From an uncultured Nioella sp. (GTDB lineage Bacteria > Pseudomonadota > Alphaproteobacteria > Rhodobacterales > Rhodobacteraceae), in assembly GCA_947498125.1 (NCBI GenBank), contig CANMJH010000001.1:1550001-1614000 (forward strand): a stretch of DNA of 64,000 nt, written 5' to 3'. The notes under the pieces are model-generated. The model did not search any database. It had not been told where the DNA came from and worked only from the letters and a program-made list of their open reading frames with translations. How positions within the stretch are numbered: position 1 is the first letter of the stretch; each line of letters opens with the position of its first letter. The position numbers were made by a program, and so were the translations under genes. Shown here in pieces: positions 25,254 through 32,330 of this stretch.

Positions 25254-26048
25254 TCAAGTGGTTTCTTTCCATGGCGTCGCCGGAGGCATTGCAGGCGTGA
25301 CCTTGAAGGCGGTCAGATCATCGCTGCCACGGAAATTCAATTGCATCTCTAAGAGGGCCATCCACCACATGTTATAGGCGTTGCGTGCCTGGTCGATCTC
25401 CTTTTGGGAATTGATCCAACGTATCGGGCAGAGGCGGAACTCCTTCAACCTACGCCCACCGCGACCCGTGACGTAGTAATGCGCGGCGAACTCGGTCTTT
25501 GCATATTGGCCATGCGGATTTCTGGCCCATTCCTTCGGCTCAATCTTCGGCTTTGCGCCTGCCATAGGATCGGGCACCTGCCCTGCACGCGCAAGTTCGG
25601 CGATGCGCAGCGCCATTCGGCGACCACCATAAACACCGGGCAATACGGCCAGAAACTGCACCACCGTGTCGGCATCGGGATGACAGGCCGAACGCCCGCC
25701 GCCATCGATGCTACAGCCGAGCTGCTCATGCTGCATGATGCGAAAGGTCGAGCTGACATAGCCCGCGCCAAACAGAACGCCTTCAAGCTCATCGAAATTG
25801 AGACCGGCCATTTCGCATTGAAAGGCCCATTGGATAAGATCCCATATTGCGATGCGGGTTTTCTTGCCGCCGCGCCCCGGTCGCCACTTATCTGGGCCCT
25901 TGATTTTGGGCTGTGAGTGCAACGGCGCGTCGAGATAGGCCGGGCGTTTCGGTTGAGGTCTGGGCGCTACCTCGATCCGCTTCAGACGGCCATCGGCAAG
26001 AGCTTCATCAATCGCGCGCTGCTCATCTTCGGTTATGATTGCCGTCAT
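25254..26048 (-). CDS. Hypothetical early protein
   Basis: 264 residues. The ATG at 26048 overlaps the upstream stop (ATGA) and was preferred to the longer frame. Seen: a basic Pro-rich segment (EVAPRPQPKRPAYLDAPL), then RIAIWDLIQWAFQCEMAGLN and an Arg-rich YYVTGRGGRRLKEFRLCPIR. No family is recognised. It is the last gene of the minus-strand early operon. A DNA-binding or replication-related role is possible given its charge and place. Confidence 0.65.
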   Translation of the reverse strand: MTAIITEDEQRAIDEALADGRLKRIEVAPRPQPKRPAYLDAPLHSQPKIKGPDKWRPGRGGKKTRIAIWDLIQWAFQCEMAGLNFDELEGVLFGAGYVSSTFRIMQHEQLGCSIDGGGRSACHPDADTVVQFLAVLPGVYGGRRMALRIAELARAGQVPDPMAGAKPKIEPKEWARNPHGQYAKTEFAAHYYVTGRGGRRLKEFRLCPIRWINSQKEIDQARNAYNMWWMALLEMQLNFRGSDDLTAFKVTPAMPPATPWKETT

Positions 26049-26644
26049 GCCGGCACCTCGGCCTTGGCACCTGCCGCCAACTCTGCTTTTGCCAAAAACT
26101 TCGAGCGCTTTGACAACCACCCGGCTTGCTGAGGTGTTAGGTCATCGCCTCGTACCTTTGCCTCTTCGATGAATTGAAGGCGTCGTTTGCTTTCGGCGGC
26201 GCTTTCTTTGATACCGCGCACCGCGTATTCAGACGGCCAGCGTCGATCAGTGGTGACGCGCTCCATCAACTCAGCTGCCCAGCCACCTTCCAGCGCATCA
26301 CGGCCCAATTGGCTGGTAAAGATTTTGCACATCAATGCCGATGGCGGCGCATCATCACCCGGCGGCTCGATCCGGCGCGCTTCGTCCAAGATGATTTTGG
26401 CAACTGGCCACCGGTTCTTGTCATCACCTGCCGGGTTGTCTTCTACGAACTCAGCCAATGCAGAAAGCCCGCGTTCAGACATTCGCCAAAGACGTTGGCT
26501 TATTTCAGTCTTCGCCTCTTCCCATCGACCAATGGTGACGCCTTTGGGCGGCAACACCGCCAAACGATCAACCCGATCAATCAACAATGCCCGGACCTTT
26601 GCTTCACCCGCTGCCTGCCGTGCTGCCTGTTCTGCGCTGTCCAT
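26045..26644 (-). CDS. Hypothetical helical early protein
   Basis: 199 residues, strongly helical and charged. The start at 26644 has AGAGGTG six bases upstream; the longer frame from 26680 does not. Seen: KTEISQRLWRMSERGLSALA, and a C-terminal SKRRLQFIEEAKVRGDDLTP. No known domain is recognised. It follows the repeat-bearing intergenic region (26697-26800) and is coupled to the next gene. Confidence 0.65.
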   Translation of the reverse strand: MDSAEQAARQAAGEAKVRALLIDRVDRLAVLPPKGVTIGRWEEAKTEISQRLWRMSERGLSALAEFVEDNPAGDDKNRWPVAKIILDEARRIEPPGDDAPPSALMCKIFTSQLGRDALEGGWAAELMERVTTDRRWPSEYAVRGIKESAAESKRRLQFIEEAKVRGDDLTPQQAGWLSKRSKFLAKAELAAGAKAEVPA

Positions 26645-26696
26645 TTTTGCACCTCTTCTTTGCACTTCCGACTTATCCACCGTTTCGAGACCGCTA

Positions 26697-26800
26697 ATGT
26701 CTGCGGTGTGCTAATTTTCTTTCTAATTTCATGTCATTATCCTTATCGATGTAGACATTAGCTTTATGTCCGCGAATGTCCGTTTATGTCCGTCAGACAT
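26697..26800. promoter_or_regulatory. Phased ATGTCCG repeat array
   Basis: ATGTCCG occurs at 26766, 26776 and 26786, exactly 10 bp apart. GACAT (its inverse) follows at 26796, again 10 bp on. Nearby are ATGTAGACAT (26749-26758, a perfect inverted repeat around AG) and further ATGTC at 26697 and 26731. Same-face spacing of one helical turn suggests cooperative protein binding, either as operators for the early operon or as replication iterons. Confidence 0.65.
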
Positions 26801-26816
26801 TCAGGGACGTTAGGGT

Positions 26817-27464
26817 TTAGGATTTGGCCGGAAAACGCCCGCCGCGATCTTCTGCGAGACAAGCCTGAATGCCTGTATGAAGCTCTTCGGTGGTTCGGCG
26901 CGCGCCACCGCGAGCCTCGACCTTGTTTTTCAAATATTCATTGATCCAGCGAACCTTGCGCGGATCTTGTGCCAGATTGGGTGCAAGCTGCGCGACATCC
27001 TCGGTCAGGCGCTTTAGCTTTTTAGCCTCAGAGGCGGCTTCAACGCGCGCGGTGTGATTGGCGCGCGATGCAAATGCGGACAAAACCACACGCGTGACAA
27101 CAGGGTGCATCAGTCTGATTTCATCACCACATCGGCAGCGCCGCCACCCGTGGAGCGGGCCAAATTCCAGGTTGCAGAGCGCCTCAAAATGCTCGCGCGC
27201 GACACTCGGCTCGATCATCCGCGCCAGTCGGCTCGCGCTTTCTGGCAATGTGCCCACAGGCGTTTCGCTATACGCAAGATTTATCAATTCAAACCACATG
27301 GATTTTACTTCATGCGTTCCATTCCAGCGCATATCGGAACTCATCCAGCGCCGGAATTCCCATTGCAGAAAGCCGTGGCTATCGAGCCGCTCATCCGACC
27401 CAAGCGGGTATTCTTCAATCGCGTCCAAATCGACGGGCGTAAGCAGATTAAAGGCGGGTCTCAC
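26817..27464 (-). CDS. Hypothetical early protein, DUF1376/replication-initiator-like
   Basis: 215 residues. FLQWEFRRWMSSDMRWNGTH, then EVKSMWFELINLAYSETPVG and SASRLARMIEPSVAREHFEA resemble the winged-helix N-terminal region of phage DUF1376 proteins, which are tied to replication. A run of basic residues follows (EAKKLKRLTEDV). It lies next to the phased repeats, as a replication initiator often does. The assignment is tentative. Confidence 0.6.
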   Translation of the reverse strand: MRPAFNLLTPVDLDAIEEYPLGSDERLDSHGFLQWEFRRWMSSDMRWNGTHEVKSMWFELINLAYSETPVGTLPESASRLARMIEPSVAREHFEALCNLEFGPLHGWRRCRCGDEIRLMHPVVTRVVLSAFASRANHTARVEAASEAKKLKRLTEDVAQLAPNLAQDPRKVRWINEYLKNKVEARGGARRTTEELHTGIQACLAEDRGGRFPAKS

Positions 27465-27684
27465 TTGGCGCCTCCAAACTGTCGAGCAAGCCGCCGGATT
27501 TGGTCCAAATCTTGTGATGGGTCAAAAGCCGGGTCAGGTCGGTGGCAGTGTCAGGGCACCCTGACTTTTCTGCGTGGTCTTGCGCCTGCTTGATGAAGGT
27601 CTCTGCTGCCAAAAGGAACTTCCGCAAAACCGGGGCGACGTTTTCGATTGCCTGGGCTGGTGTGGGCGCTTCAACTGCAGTCAC
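27448..27684 (-). CDS. Small hypothetical early protein
   Basis: 78 residues, helical (VLRKFLLAAETFIKQAQDHA). It overlaps the downstream gene by 17 bases and the upstream one by 4, so it lies in a compact operon. No function is recognised. Confidence 0.6.
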   Translation of the reverse strand: MTAVEAPTPAQAIENVAPVLRKFLLAAETFIKQAQDHAEKSGCPDTATDLTRLLTHHKIWTKSGGLLDSLEAPSETRL

Positions 27685-27893
27685 TTGGCACCCTCTTTCA
27701 TCCGGTAGACGCCGGCGAAGTATTCGACCTCACCCGCCTCGACCATCGGGGCAATGATCCGCTCCAAGCGCTCAAGCTTTACGTTCAAACAGCCCGCCAA
27801 CAGATCGGGCGGCTGGCTGCTCATCCGGTTCAGAATGGCGCGGATACCGATGCGCACCTTTTCGTCTGGATAGGGCACCGGCTCCAGTTTCAT
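27681..27893 (-). CDS. Small winged-helix-like protein
   Basis: 70 residues. IRAILNRMSSQPPDLLAGCL followed by LERLERIIAPMVEAGEVEYF and a final GVYRMKEG looks like a small winged helix (helices then a beta wing). Overlaps both neighbours by 4 bases. It may be a regulator of the early operon. Target unknown. Confidence 0.6.
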   Translation of the reverse strand: MKLEPVPYPDEKVRIGIRAILNRMSSQPPDLLAGCLNVKLERLERIIAPMVEAGEVEYFAGVYRMKEGAK

Positions 27894-28333
27894 ATACTCT
27901 GCCCCCCGTTCAAGAAGGCGATCCCGCGTGTCAGGATAGCAACCGCTTCCTGCATCTCGACAATGGCGCGCGCCCGATCACCGCGCACGACGCTGCTCAT
28001 CGCGTTTAGAAAGGCCGCTTGCGCTTCACCACATTCGCGGGCGATCTCGCTACACAGCTCAATCGGCGACGCGCCGTCGGGGCCGTCAAGATCCACATCC
28101 TCGGCCATCAAGTCGGAAATGACCGTGGTATTGTGCACCTCCTGAAACAGCGTCGCGTCCAAAATCGACCAGGACGCCGTGCCAGAGAGCTTTCTGGAAT
28201 AAGAACCCTGCGCCGGGGTGCGCCCGAACCGGCTGGCATGCAAGGCGCAAACCGCATCCTGCGACCCGGTTTTTCGCAAAAGCGCTGCCATATGCGCGTT
28301 GATGATTTCAGGCGTGACCATAATTGGAATCAT
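27890..28333 (-). CDS. Hypothetical protein, first gene of the early operon
   Basis: 147 residues from the first ATG (143 from a second ATG at 28321). Helical, with AECGEAQAAFLNAMSS-like text (ECGEAQAAFLNAMSSVVRGD) and RARAIVEMQEAVAILTRGIA. No family is recognised. Being nearest to the divergent region at 28334-28466, it probably follows the early promoter. Confidence 0.62.
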   Translation of the reverse strand: MIPIMVTPEIINAHMAALLRKTGSQDAVCALHASRFGRTPAQGSYSRKLSGTASWSILDATLFQEVHNTTVISDLMAEDVDLDGPDGASPIELCSEIARECGEAQAAFLNAMSSVVRGDRARAIVEMQEAVAILTRGIAFLNGGQSI

Positions 28334-28466
28334 CCATTCCTATGCAGCGCCGCAAAGCGCGGTTAAGTTACGAGTCGATTGGTGAGGCGGGCGCATCCAG
28401 CAAAAGCGCGCCCGCCCCGTCAGTCGCGAACCCGATGCCCGTGAAACATGCGGAAGGACTGAACTG

Positions 28467-28649
28467 GTGAAGAGTAAAAAAAGCGGCGATCTGGCCGCTG
28501 CAGCCGATGCCGTAGAAGCATCGATCGAAAGAGCGCAGGCCGCCGGTGTTGTCGGCATTGGCGAAGCGCTCTGGCGAAAGGCTGATTTGAACGACATCAA
28601 GGCAGAAGCAGAGCGCGCGGCCAAAACCACCGAGAAGGATAGCCCATGA
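28467..28649 (+). CDS. Small hypothetical protein
   Basis: 60 residues beginning from a GTG with GGAAGGA upstream. Ala/Glu/Lys-rich helix (AADAVEASIERAQAAGVVGI). Its stop overlaps the start of the next, secreted, protein. Function is unknown. Confidence 0.6.
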   Translation: MKSKKSGDLAAAADAVEASIERAQAAGVVGIGEALWRKADLNDIKAEAERAAKTTEKDSP

Positions 28650-28900
28650 TGCGGACCCTTCTGTTGGTCGTTTCTTTGATGGCGGCACAAACAGCCGCTG
28701 CACAAGAAAGCGCCGAAGGAACGTATCAAAGCGAAACAACGGCTCGCCGCGCCGCCCTCGAAGCCTGCATGCAGGGCAATCCGGCCTATTTTGACGAATG
28801 CGCATGGTCTTCGCTGGCCGAGCCGCCCGGCTCGCCACAAACACCGCCGCCGTCTTCCGAACCTGTTGCTCAAGGAAGCGATCCGAAAGCACAGAAATGA
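28646..28900 (+). CDS. Small secreted protein
   Basis: 84 residues. A signal peptide is clear: MMRTLLLVVSLMAAQTAAA with cleavage probably after AAA-Q or AQ-E. The mature part has two Cys (EACMQGNPAYFDECAWSS), which may form a disulfide, and a Pro/Ser-rich tail (GSPQTPPPSSEPVAQGS). It is translationally coupled to the gene before it and sits 9 bp before a VasI-like gene. Likely a lysogeny-expressed periplasmic protein. Confidence 0.65.
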   Translation: MMRTLLLVVSLMAAQTAAAQESAEGTYQSETTARRAALEACMQGNPAYFDECAWSSLAEPPGSPQTPPPSSEPVAQGSDPKAQK

Positions 28901-28909
28901 GTTTTTGAA

Positions 28910-29545
28910 TTGAGAGTGATAATTTTGAAAACGACCCTTGTAATAGCCACGATGATCGCAAGCCCAGCATTGGCTGACTTCGGCGCGGCAATTGATAGTT
29001 GTCGCACGTTGGTCGATAACCAGTCCCGGTTGGCGTGCTACGATGGAATTAATCAGCCGCGCGTTACGGGAAGCCATAGCAACTGGTTCATCGAGTCCCA
29101 AGTTTCTCCATTCACTGATCAAACAACCACCACAATTGGAACGCTTCATGCCGAGGTTCTCGAATGCGGTAGAGGATTCCGTCCGGGTCTTTTGGTTCGA
29201 TGTCTCGAAGGCGAAACGAATACCTACATTGTGCACGGATGCGATGCCCCGGCCCCGCAAAACTACGATACTTTGCTGGTCGACGTTCGATGGGGAAGTG
29301 AGGACGTAGAAAGTTGGGAATTCCAACCAAGTACTAGCAACGATGCATTCGGACTGTGGGACACATCCAATGCGGAGATCAGTATTAGCGAATACCTGCT
29401 GCAATATGATCAACTTGCAGTTCGTTTTCTTCCAGATCAGGAATCCCGCCAAACAATGATATTCAATCTGACCGGATTGCGCGCGGCAATGGAGGGGCAT
29501 GGCGAAGAATGCGGATGGCCTGAATTGTTGGAGGAAAGCCAATGA
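28910..29545 (+). CDS. VasI/TagO-like secreted protein
   Basis: 211 residues, TTG start, with a signal peptide (LKTTLVIATMIASPALADFG). The mature N-terminus (IDSCRTLVDNQSRLACYDGI) and the C-terminal FNLTGLRAAM... with GEECGWPELL match the pattern of VasI/TagO-family proteins. These are accessory to type VI secretion but also occur widely outside such loci, including prophages. No secretion genes are near. Its role in the element is open: a periplasmic anti-competitor or envelope function is possible. Confidence 0.72.
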   Translation: MRVIILKTTLVIATMIASPALADFGAAIDSCRTLVDNQSRLACYDGINQPRVTGSHSNWFIESQVSPFTDQTTTTIGTLHAEVLECGRGFRPGLLVRCLEGETNTYIVHGCDAPAPQNYDTLLVDVRWGSEDVESWEFQPSTSNDAFGLWDTSNAEISISEYLLQYDQLAVRFLPDQESRQTMIFNLTGLRAAMEGHGEECGWPELLEESQ

Positions 29546-29547
29546 CA

Positions 29548-29790
29548 TTAGGCTGCGTCCTCGCCATGGATCTCGACTGGGAAAAAAATTTCCGGCCCAA
29601 TTCCAAGGTTGTTCCTTTGGTCGAATTCAAAGAGCAACTGCTGGCAATCGGCAGGCACAATACCACCCGTACCACCCTTGTCCTTTTCATAGGTCCAGCG
29701 GCGAACACGGTTTTCGGTTCGCGAACAAATCGCGGCAACCGCAGCCACTCCGCCGAAGGCCTCAATCACATTTTCAGCAACAGTAGTCAT
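29548..29790 (-). CDS. Cro-like regulator
   Basis: 80 residues. VIEAFGGVAAVAAICSRTEN followed by RVRRWTYEKDKGG and IVPADCQQLL is the Cro/YdaS-like HTH pattern. It is transcribed divergently from the CI-like gene with 95 bases between them. On the minus strand TATAAG ends four bases before its ATG, so the mRNA may be leaderless. It probably drives the lytic switch. Confidence 0.72.
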   Translation of the reverse strand: MTTVAENVIEAFGGVAAVAAICSRTENRVRRWTYEKDKGGTGGIVPADCQQLLFEFDQRNNLGIGPEIFFPVEIHGEDAA

Positions 29791-29885
29791 GCCCTTATAT
29801 GGTTCGTTTTTCGCACATTTCGCAAGTATTTTTTAGTTCCCTTTTCGAACAATCCAACAAGCCACTGAAAGAAAAGAGTAAAATT
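29791..29885. promoter_or_regulatory. Divergent Cro/CI promoter-operator region
   Basis: CGTTTTTCGCACAT at 29805-29818 is identical to 30347-30360. A second half-like TTCGCAAG follows at 29820-29827. This places a repressor site inside the divergent promoters of the switch. The A+T-rich remainder supplies plausible -10 and -35 hexamers on both strands, but these were not fixed. Confidence 0.6.
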
Positions 29886-30311
29886 ATGGATATCGACAAA
29901 GATTGGATTAAGGCAAAAATTGCTGACCGGCGCGGCATCCAAACAAAGCTGGCTCATCATGTCGGCATCTCGCCTAACCAAATGACAAAAGTCATGACGG
30001 GCGAACGCCGCATTCAAGGCGACGAAGTTCTAAAGATCATTGATTTCTTTGAAAATTATGACGTAAGGGCTCCCGGCTTCGCCGAGGCGTCAGCCATTGC
30101 ACCAACGCCCCAACCCCGCAAAGACATGGCCAACCTTCTTGGTGAAACAAACCAAAAGCCGACGGAAGACACTCCGTTCGAGAAAGGGATCAGCATCGGG
30201 TTCAAGGATGGATATGTTCAAATTCTGGCCACAGTAGACCTCGACGGCCTAATCGAACTTGAAGAAAAAATCCCGCATATTAAAGAACTTATGAGGCTTT
30301 CAGGAAAATAG
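29886..30311 (+). CDS. CI-like repressor with N-terminal HTH
   Basis: 141 residues. The HTH reads IQTKLAHHVGISPNQMTKVM followed by TGERRIQGDEVLKIIDFFEN (residues about 18-57). The C-terminal half has no visible Ser-Lys autoprotease, so a LexA-type cleavage is not supported by the sequence; it is shorter than lambda CI and may be a dimerisation domain. The start at 29886 was chosen over an earlier frame since GAAAGAAAAGAG precedes it. It would keep the prophage silent via the 14-bp operators. Confidence 0.75.
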   Translation: MDIDKDWIKAKIADRRGIQTKLAHHVGISPNQMTKVMTGERRIQGDEVLKIIDFFENYDVRAPGFAEASAIAPTPQPRKDMANLLGETNQKPTEDTPFEKGISIGFKDGYVQILATVDLDGLIELEEKIPHIKELMRLSGK

Positions 30312-30324
30312 CTTCCATTTTGGA

Positions 30325-30366
30325 ACATTTTTTCCTTGCATAAGTGCGTTTTTCGCACATAAAACG
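30325..30366 (+). promoter_or_regulatory. Promoter with repressor operator upstream of the xis/int operon
   Basis: TTGCAT (30336-30341) and CATAAA (30358-30363) lie 16 bases apart and read as -35 and -10. Between them is TGCG-TTTTT-CGCA, an inverted repeat inside the 14-mer CGTTTTTCGCACAT shared with 29805-29818. A weak hairpin plus T-run (TTCCA..TGGAA at 30313-30325, then ATTTTTT) just before could end the repressor transcript. Confidence 0.6.
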
Positions 30367-30396
30367 GCAGCCATCGAAACCCGATGGAGGCCAGCA

Positions 30397-30558
30397 ATGC
30401 TCTACCTTCCCCAATACCGACAGGCGCGCCGCGTTCTTGATGACGCCCGGCTCTGCGCCGCCCGGCCCAGCCTTGCCACCCTTGCACGTGCGGTAGTTGC
30501 CACCGCCAAAGGGCGGCCCTTTAGCCAGCTCGGCGCCCTTCCAATGGAGGGGCGCTGA
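30397..30558 (+). CDS. Small hypothetical protein
   Basis: 53 residues (MLYLPQYRQARRVLDDARLC...), basic and Ala-rich, with a very good ribosome site (GATGGAGG five bases ahead of the ATG). It is first after the operator-promoter and its stop is followed after one base by the next ATG. Function is unknown; it is too short for many gene callers. Confidence 0.6.
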   Translation: MLYLPQYRQARRVLDDARLCAARPSLATLARAVVATAKGRPFSQLGALPMEGR

Positions 30559-30559
30559 A

Positions 30560-30997
30560 ATGACCCTCTTACTGGCAGATGATCTAAAACAACTGATCGC
30601 CGATCTGAAACTGCGCGGCCGTGATGAGCAGCTTGATTTGCTTGTTCTGACCGCCCGCGAAACCGGCGGCATGATCCATACACCGAACCCCGGCGATCCG
30701 CTTTGCGCTGACCTGTATGTCATCAAAATTTACGACATTGAGGCGGATGGAAACTATTGGAAGCCTACTCTCGACGCATGGATTGAGACGGCAGAAGCCA
30801 AACTCGAAGAGATGGCCGAGCTGTCATCCAAGATCCAAGCCGCTGCGCGCCTGATCCTCAGCCCCAATCCAAAGGCCAGCGAAGATGCCCGCGCCGCATG
30901 CATGCTCATTGGACGCTTTCCCCATTTGGTCGATGCCGACACGGTCATGCAGGCCGAGGGCATCCTAAACGCGCTCAACCGGGCCGAGGCAGCGTAA
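30560..30997 (+). CDS. Hypothetical phage protein
   Basis: 145 residues. The ATG at 30560 follows GGAGGGGCG and is used in place of the longer frame. Seen: LLADDLKQLIADLKLRGRDE, then AWIETAEAKLEEMAELSSKI, so it is mainly helical. This kind of protein recurs near phage repressors, but I cannot name a function. Confidence 0.62.
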   Translation: MTLLLADDLKQLIADLKLRGRDEQLDLLVLTARETGGMIHTPNPGDPLCADLYVIKIYDIEADGNYWKPTLDAWIETAEAKLEEMAELSSKIQAAARLILSPNPKASEDARAACMLIGRFPHLVDADTVMQAEGILNALNRAEAA

Positions 30998-31301
30998 TGA
31001 CTTACTCGCCGCATTTGATGAAACCTCATCACTGCTCGAATTTGCTTGCGGCGCAACTGGGGTCGGGATCGGCGGAAGGCTGCTTTCGCAAGCTCGCCAC
31101 CCGCCCCTCTTTTCTTCCTATCCGGCCATTGCTTTCGCACCGATGGCCGGGCGCGCAGAGTTTGTCCCCAGCTACGCCAGTGATCACTCACGGGCCGCGC
31201 GCAATCATAGCCCCACCATTTTCCTCCCGGTTGGGCTTTCTGCGGGCAGGGTTTTCCTCTCCCAGACCCTGCCCGCAGCACCAGTCTGAAAGGACGTATC
31301 C
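30998..31301. other. 304-bp gap with an uncertain ORF and a strong hairpin
   Basis: No clear gene. One frame stays open from 30969 to 31289 and its translation looks protein-like (DLLAAFDETSSLLEFACGAT...), but it lacks an early start; the only ATG, at 31143, gives 48 residues with no ribosome site. An alternative frame from 30997 (TAATG overlap) gives poor protein composition. Inside lies a 12-bp perfect inverted repeat, CTGCGGGCAGGG (31240-31251) and CCCTGCCCGCAG (31267-31278), with a 15-base loop. It may be an RNA structure controlling the downstream genes. Confidence 0.5.
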
Positions 31302-31592
31302 ATGCCCGCCATACCGTGCCGCCCGAGCCGATATTTGGTCAAAGATCCGCGCGGCGGAATTGAAAAGGTCAAACGCGCGCTCAGTTGCGGCCTATCGATC
31401 GATCAGATTGCACGGACCTATCGCGTAGAACGCCACCGGGTCGAATTCTTTGTTAGCCGCATCCGCGAGGAAGAAAGCCGCGCGCGAGGCAGTATTAGCC
31501 GAGAAACTTCCAGCGTGATCAGGGCGGTCCAAACCAAGATCCCAATACGCGGACAGACCGGAGAGCGTCCCGACCCAAAGGTAGGACTTTGA
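31302..31592 (+). CDS. Small HTH-containing protein
   Basis: 96 residues, basic. KRALSCGLSIDQIARTYRVE and RHRVEFFVSRIREEESRARG form a plausible HTH ('..G.S...IA..Y.V...'). AAAGGACG lies five bases before the ATG. It is probably a regulator in the integrase operon. Target unknown. Confidence 0.65.
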   Translation: MPAIPCRPSRYLVKDPRGGIEKVKRALSCGLSIDQIARTYRVERHRVEFFVSRIREEESRARGSISRETSSVIRAVQTKIPIRGQTGERPDPKVGL

Positions 31593-31593
31593 T

Positions 31594-31935
31594 ATGCCTC
31601 GCAACATGTCGTTCGCCATGACGACCGAACAAATGTATCGCCGTCAGAAATGGGTCACACGGCGCTTTGGGTGGTGGTTCCTTAAACCAGGCGACATCGT
31701 CAACGCCGTCGAAAAGGGGATGGGCCTCAAGACCGGCGAAAAGATCGTCCGCATCTGCCAGATCAAGATCGTTGAAACGCGGTCCGAACCCTTGAACGCC
31801 ATCGACGATACAGATTGCATTTTGGAAGGCTTGCCCGAGCTGGACCCTCTCGATTTCATCGAAATGCTGACTAAGAAATACCGATGCGACGCCGACAAAA
31901 TCGTCAACCGCATCCTTTTCGAGTTCCTCAACTGA
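31594..31935 (+). CDS. ASCH-domain-like phage protein
   Basis: 113 residues. MSFAMTTEQMYRRQKWVTRR, FGWWFLKPGDIVNAVEKGMG and the final YRCDADKIVNRILFEFL match phage ASCH/PUA-like proteins. Such folds bind RNA or modified bases. It lies one base after the HTH gene and its stop overlaps the xis-like start (TGATG). The exact substrate cannot be read. Confidence 0.75.
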   Translation: MPRNMSFAMTTEQMYRRQKWVTRRFGWWFLKPGDIVNAVEKGMGLKTGEKIVRICQIKIVETRSEPLNAIDDTDCILEGLPELDPLDFIEMLTKKYRCDADKIVNRILFEFLN

Positions 31936-32330
31936 TGCCCTCCAAACCCCAACCCGCATGGCTGATTGAGCCTTTGGACCGCCCCGGCGCGGCAGCAGCG
32001 CTTGGGGTTTGCCTGCGCTCTCTTGACGGGTTTTTAAAGGAATTGGAATCGCGCGATCTGGTCATTTCCGAATGGCGAGGAAAAAAACGGGTATTCTACC
32101 CCGAACATATCCAAAGAATCAGGGAGGAGCTGGCTTGCCCCAAAAAGAATGGGAACCGAAATGGAGCGAGCAAGCCGGATGCTGGACGGTCGATTTCTCG
32201 GTCCAAGGTCGACGAATTCGCAAACGCCTTGGCATCCGTGACCGCGGCGAAAGATCTCTCGCCAGGCAGGCGGCAAAGAACCTCTGGCAAGAATGCTGGC
32301 AAGATCATCTCAATCCAGAGCCGGAAATAA
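31935..32330 (+). CDS. Excisionase-like winged-helix protein
   Basis: 131 residues. GAAAALGVCLRSLDGFLKEL, then LVISEWRGKKRVFYPEHIQR reads as a helix-turn-helix plus wing of the MerR/Xis type. The DNA-binding part ends near residue 68. The rest (NGNRNGASKPDAGRSISRSK...) is read in another frame over the first 196 bases of the integrase gene. Lambda-type xis and int also overlap. A role as excisionase is inferred from fold and place. Confidence 0.65.
   Translation: MPSKPQPAWLIEPLDRPGAAAALGVCLRSLDGFLKELESRDLVISEWRGKKRVFYPEHIQRIREELACPKKNGNRNGASKPDAGRSISRSKVDEFANALASVTAAKDLSPGRRQRTSGKNAGKIISIQSRK

Noticed and set aside
28340-29548. Minus-strand frame of 402 codons
   Set aside because: It covers three plus-strand genes with ribosome sites and signal peptides; the translation is Arg/Ser/Cys-rich and has no domain.
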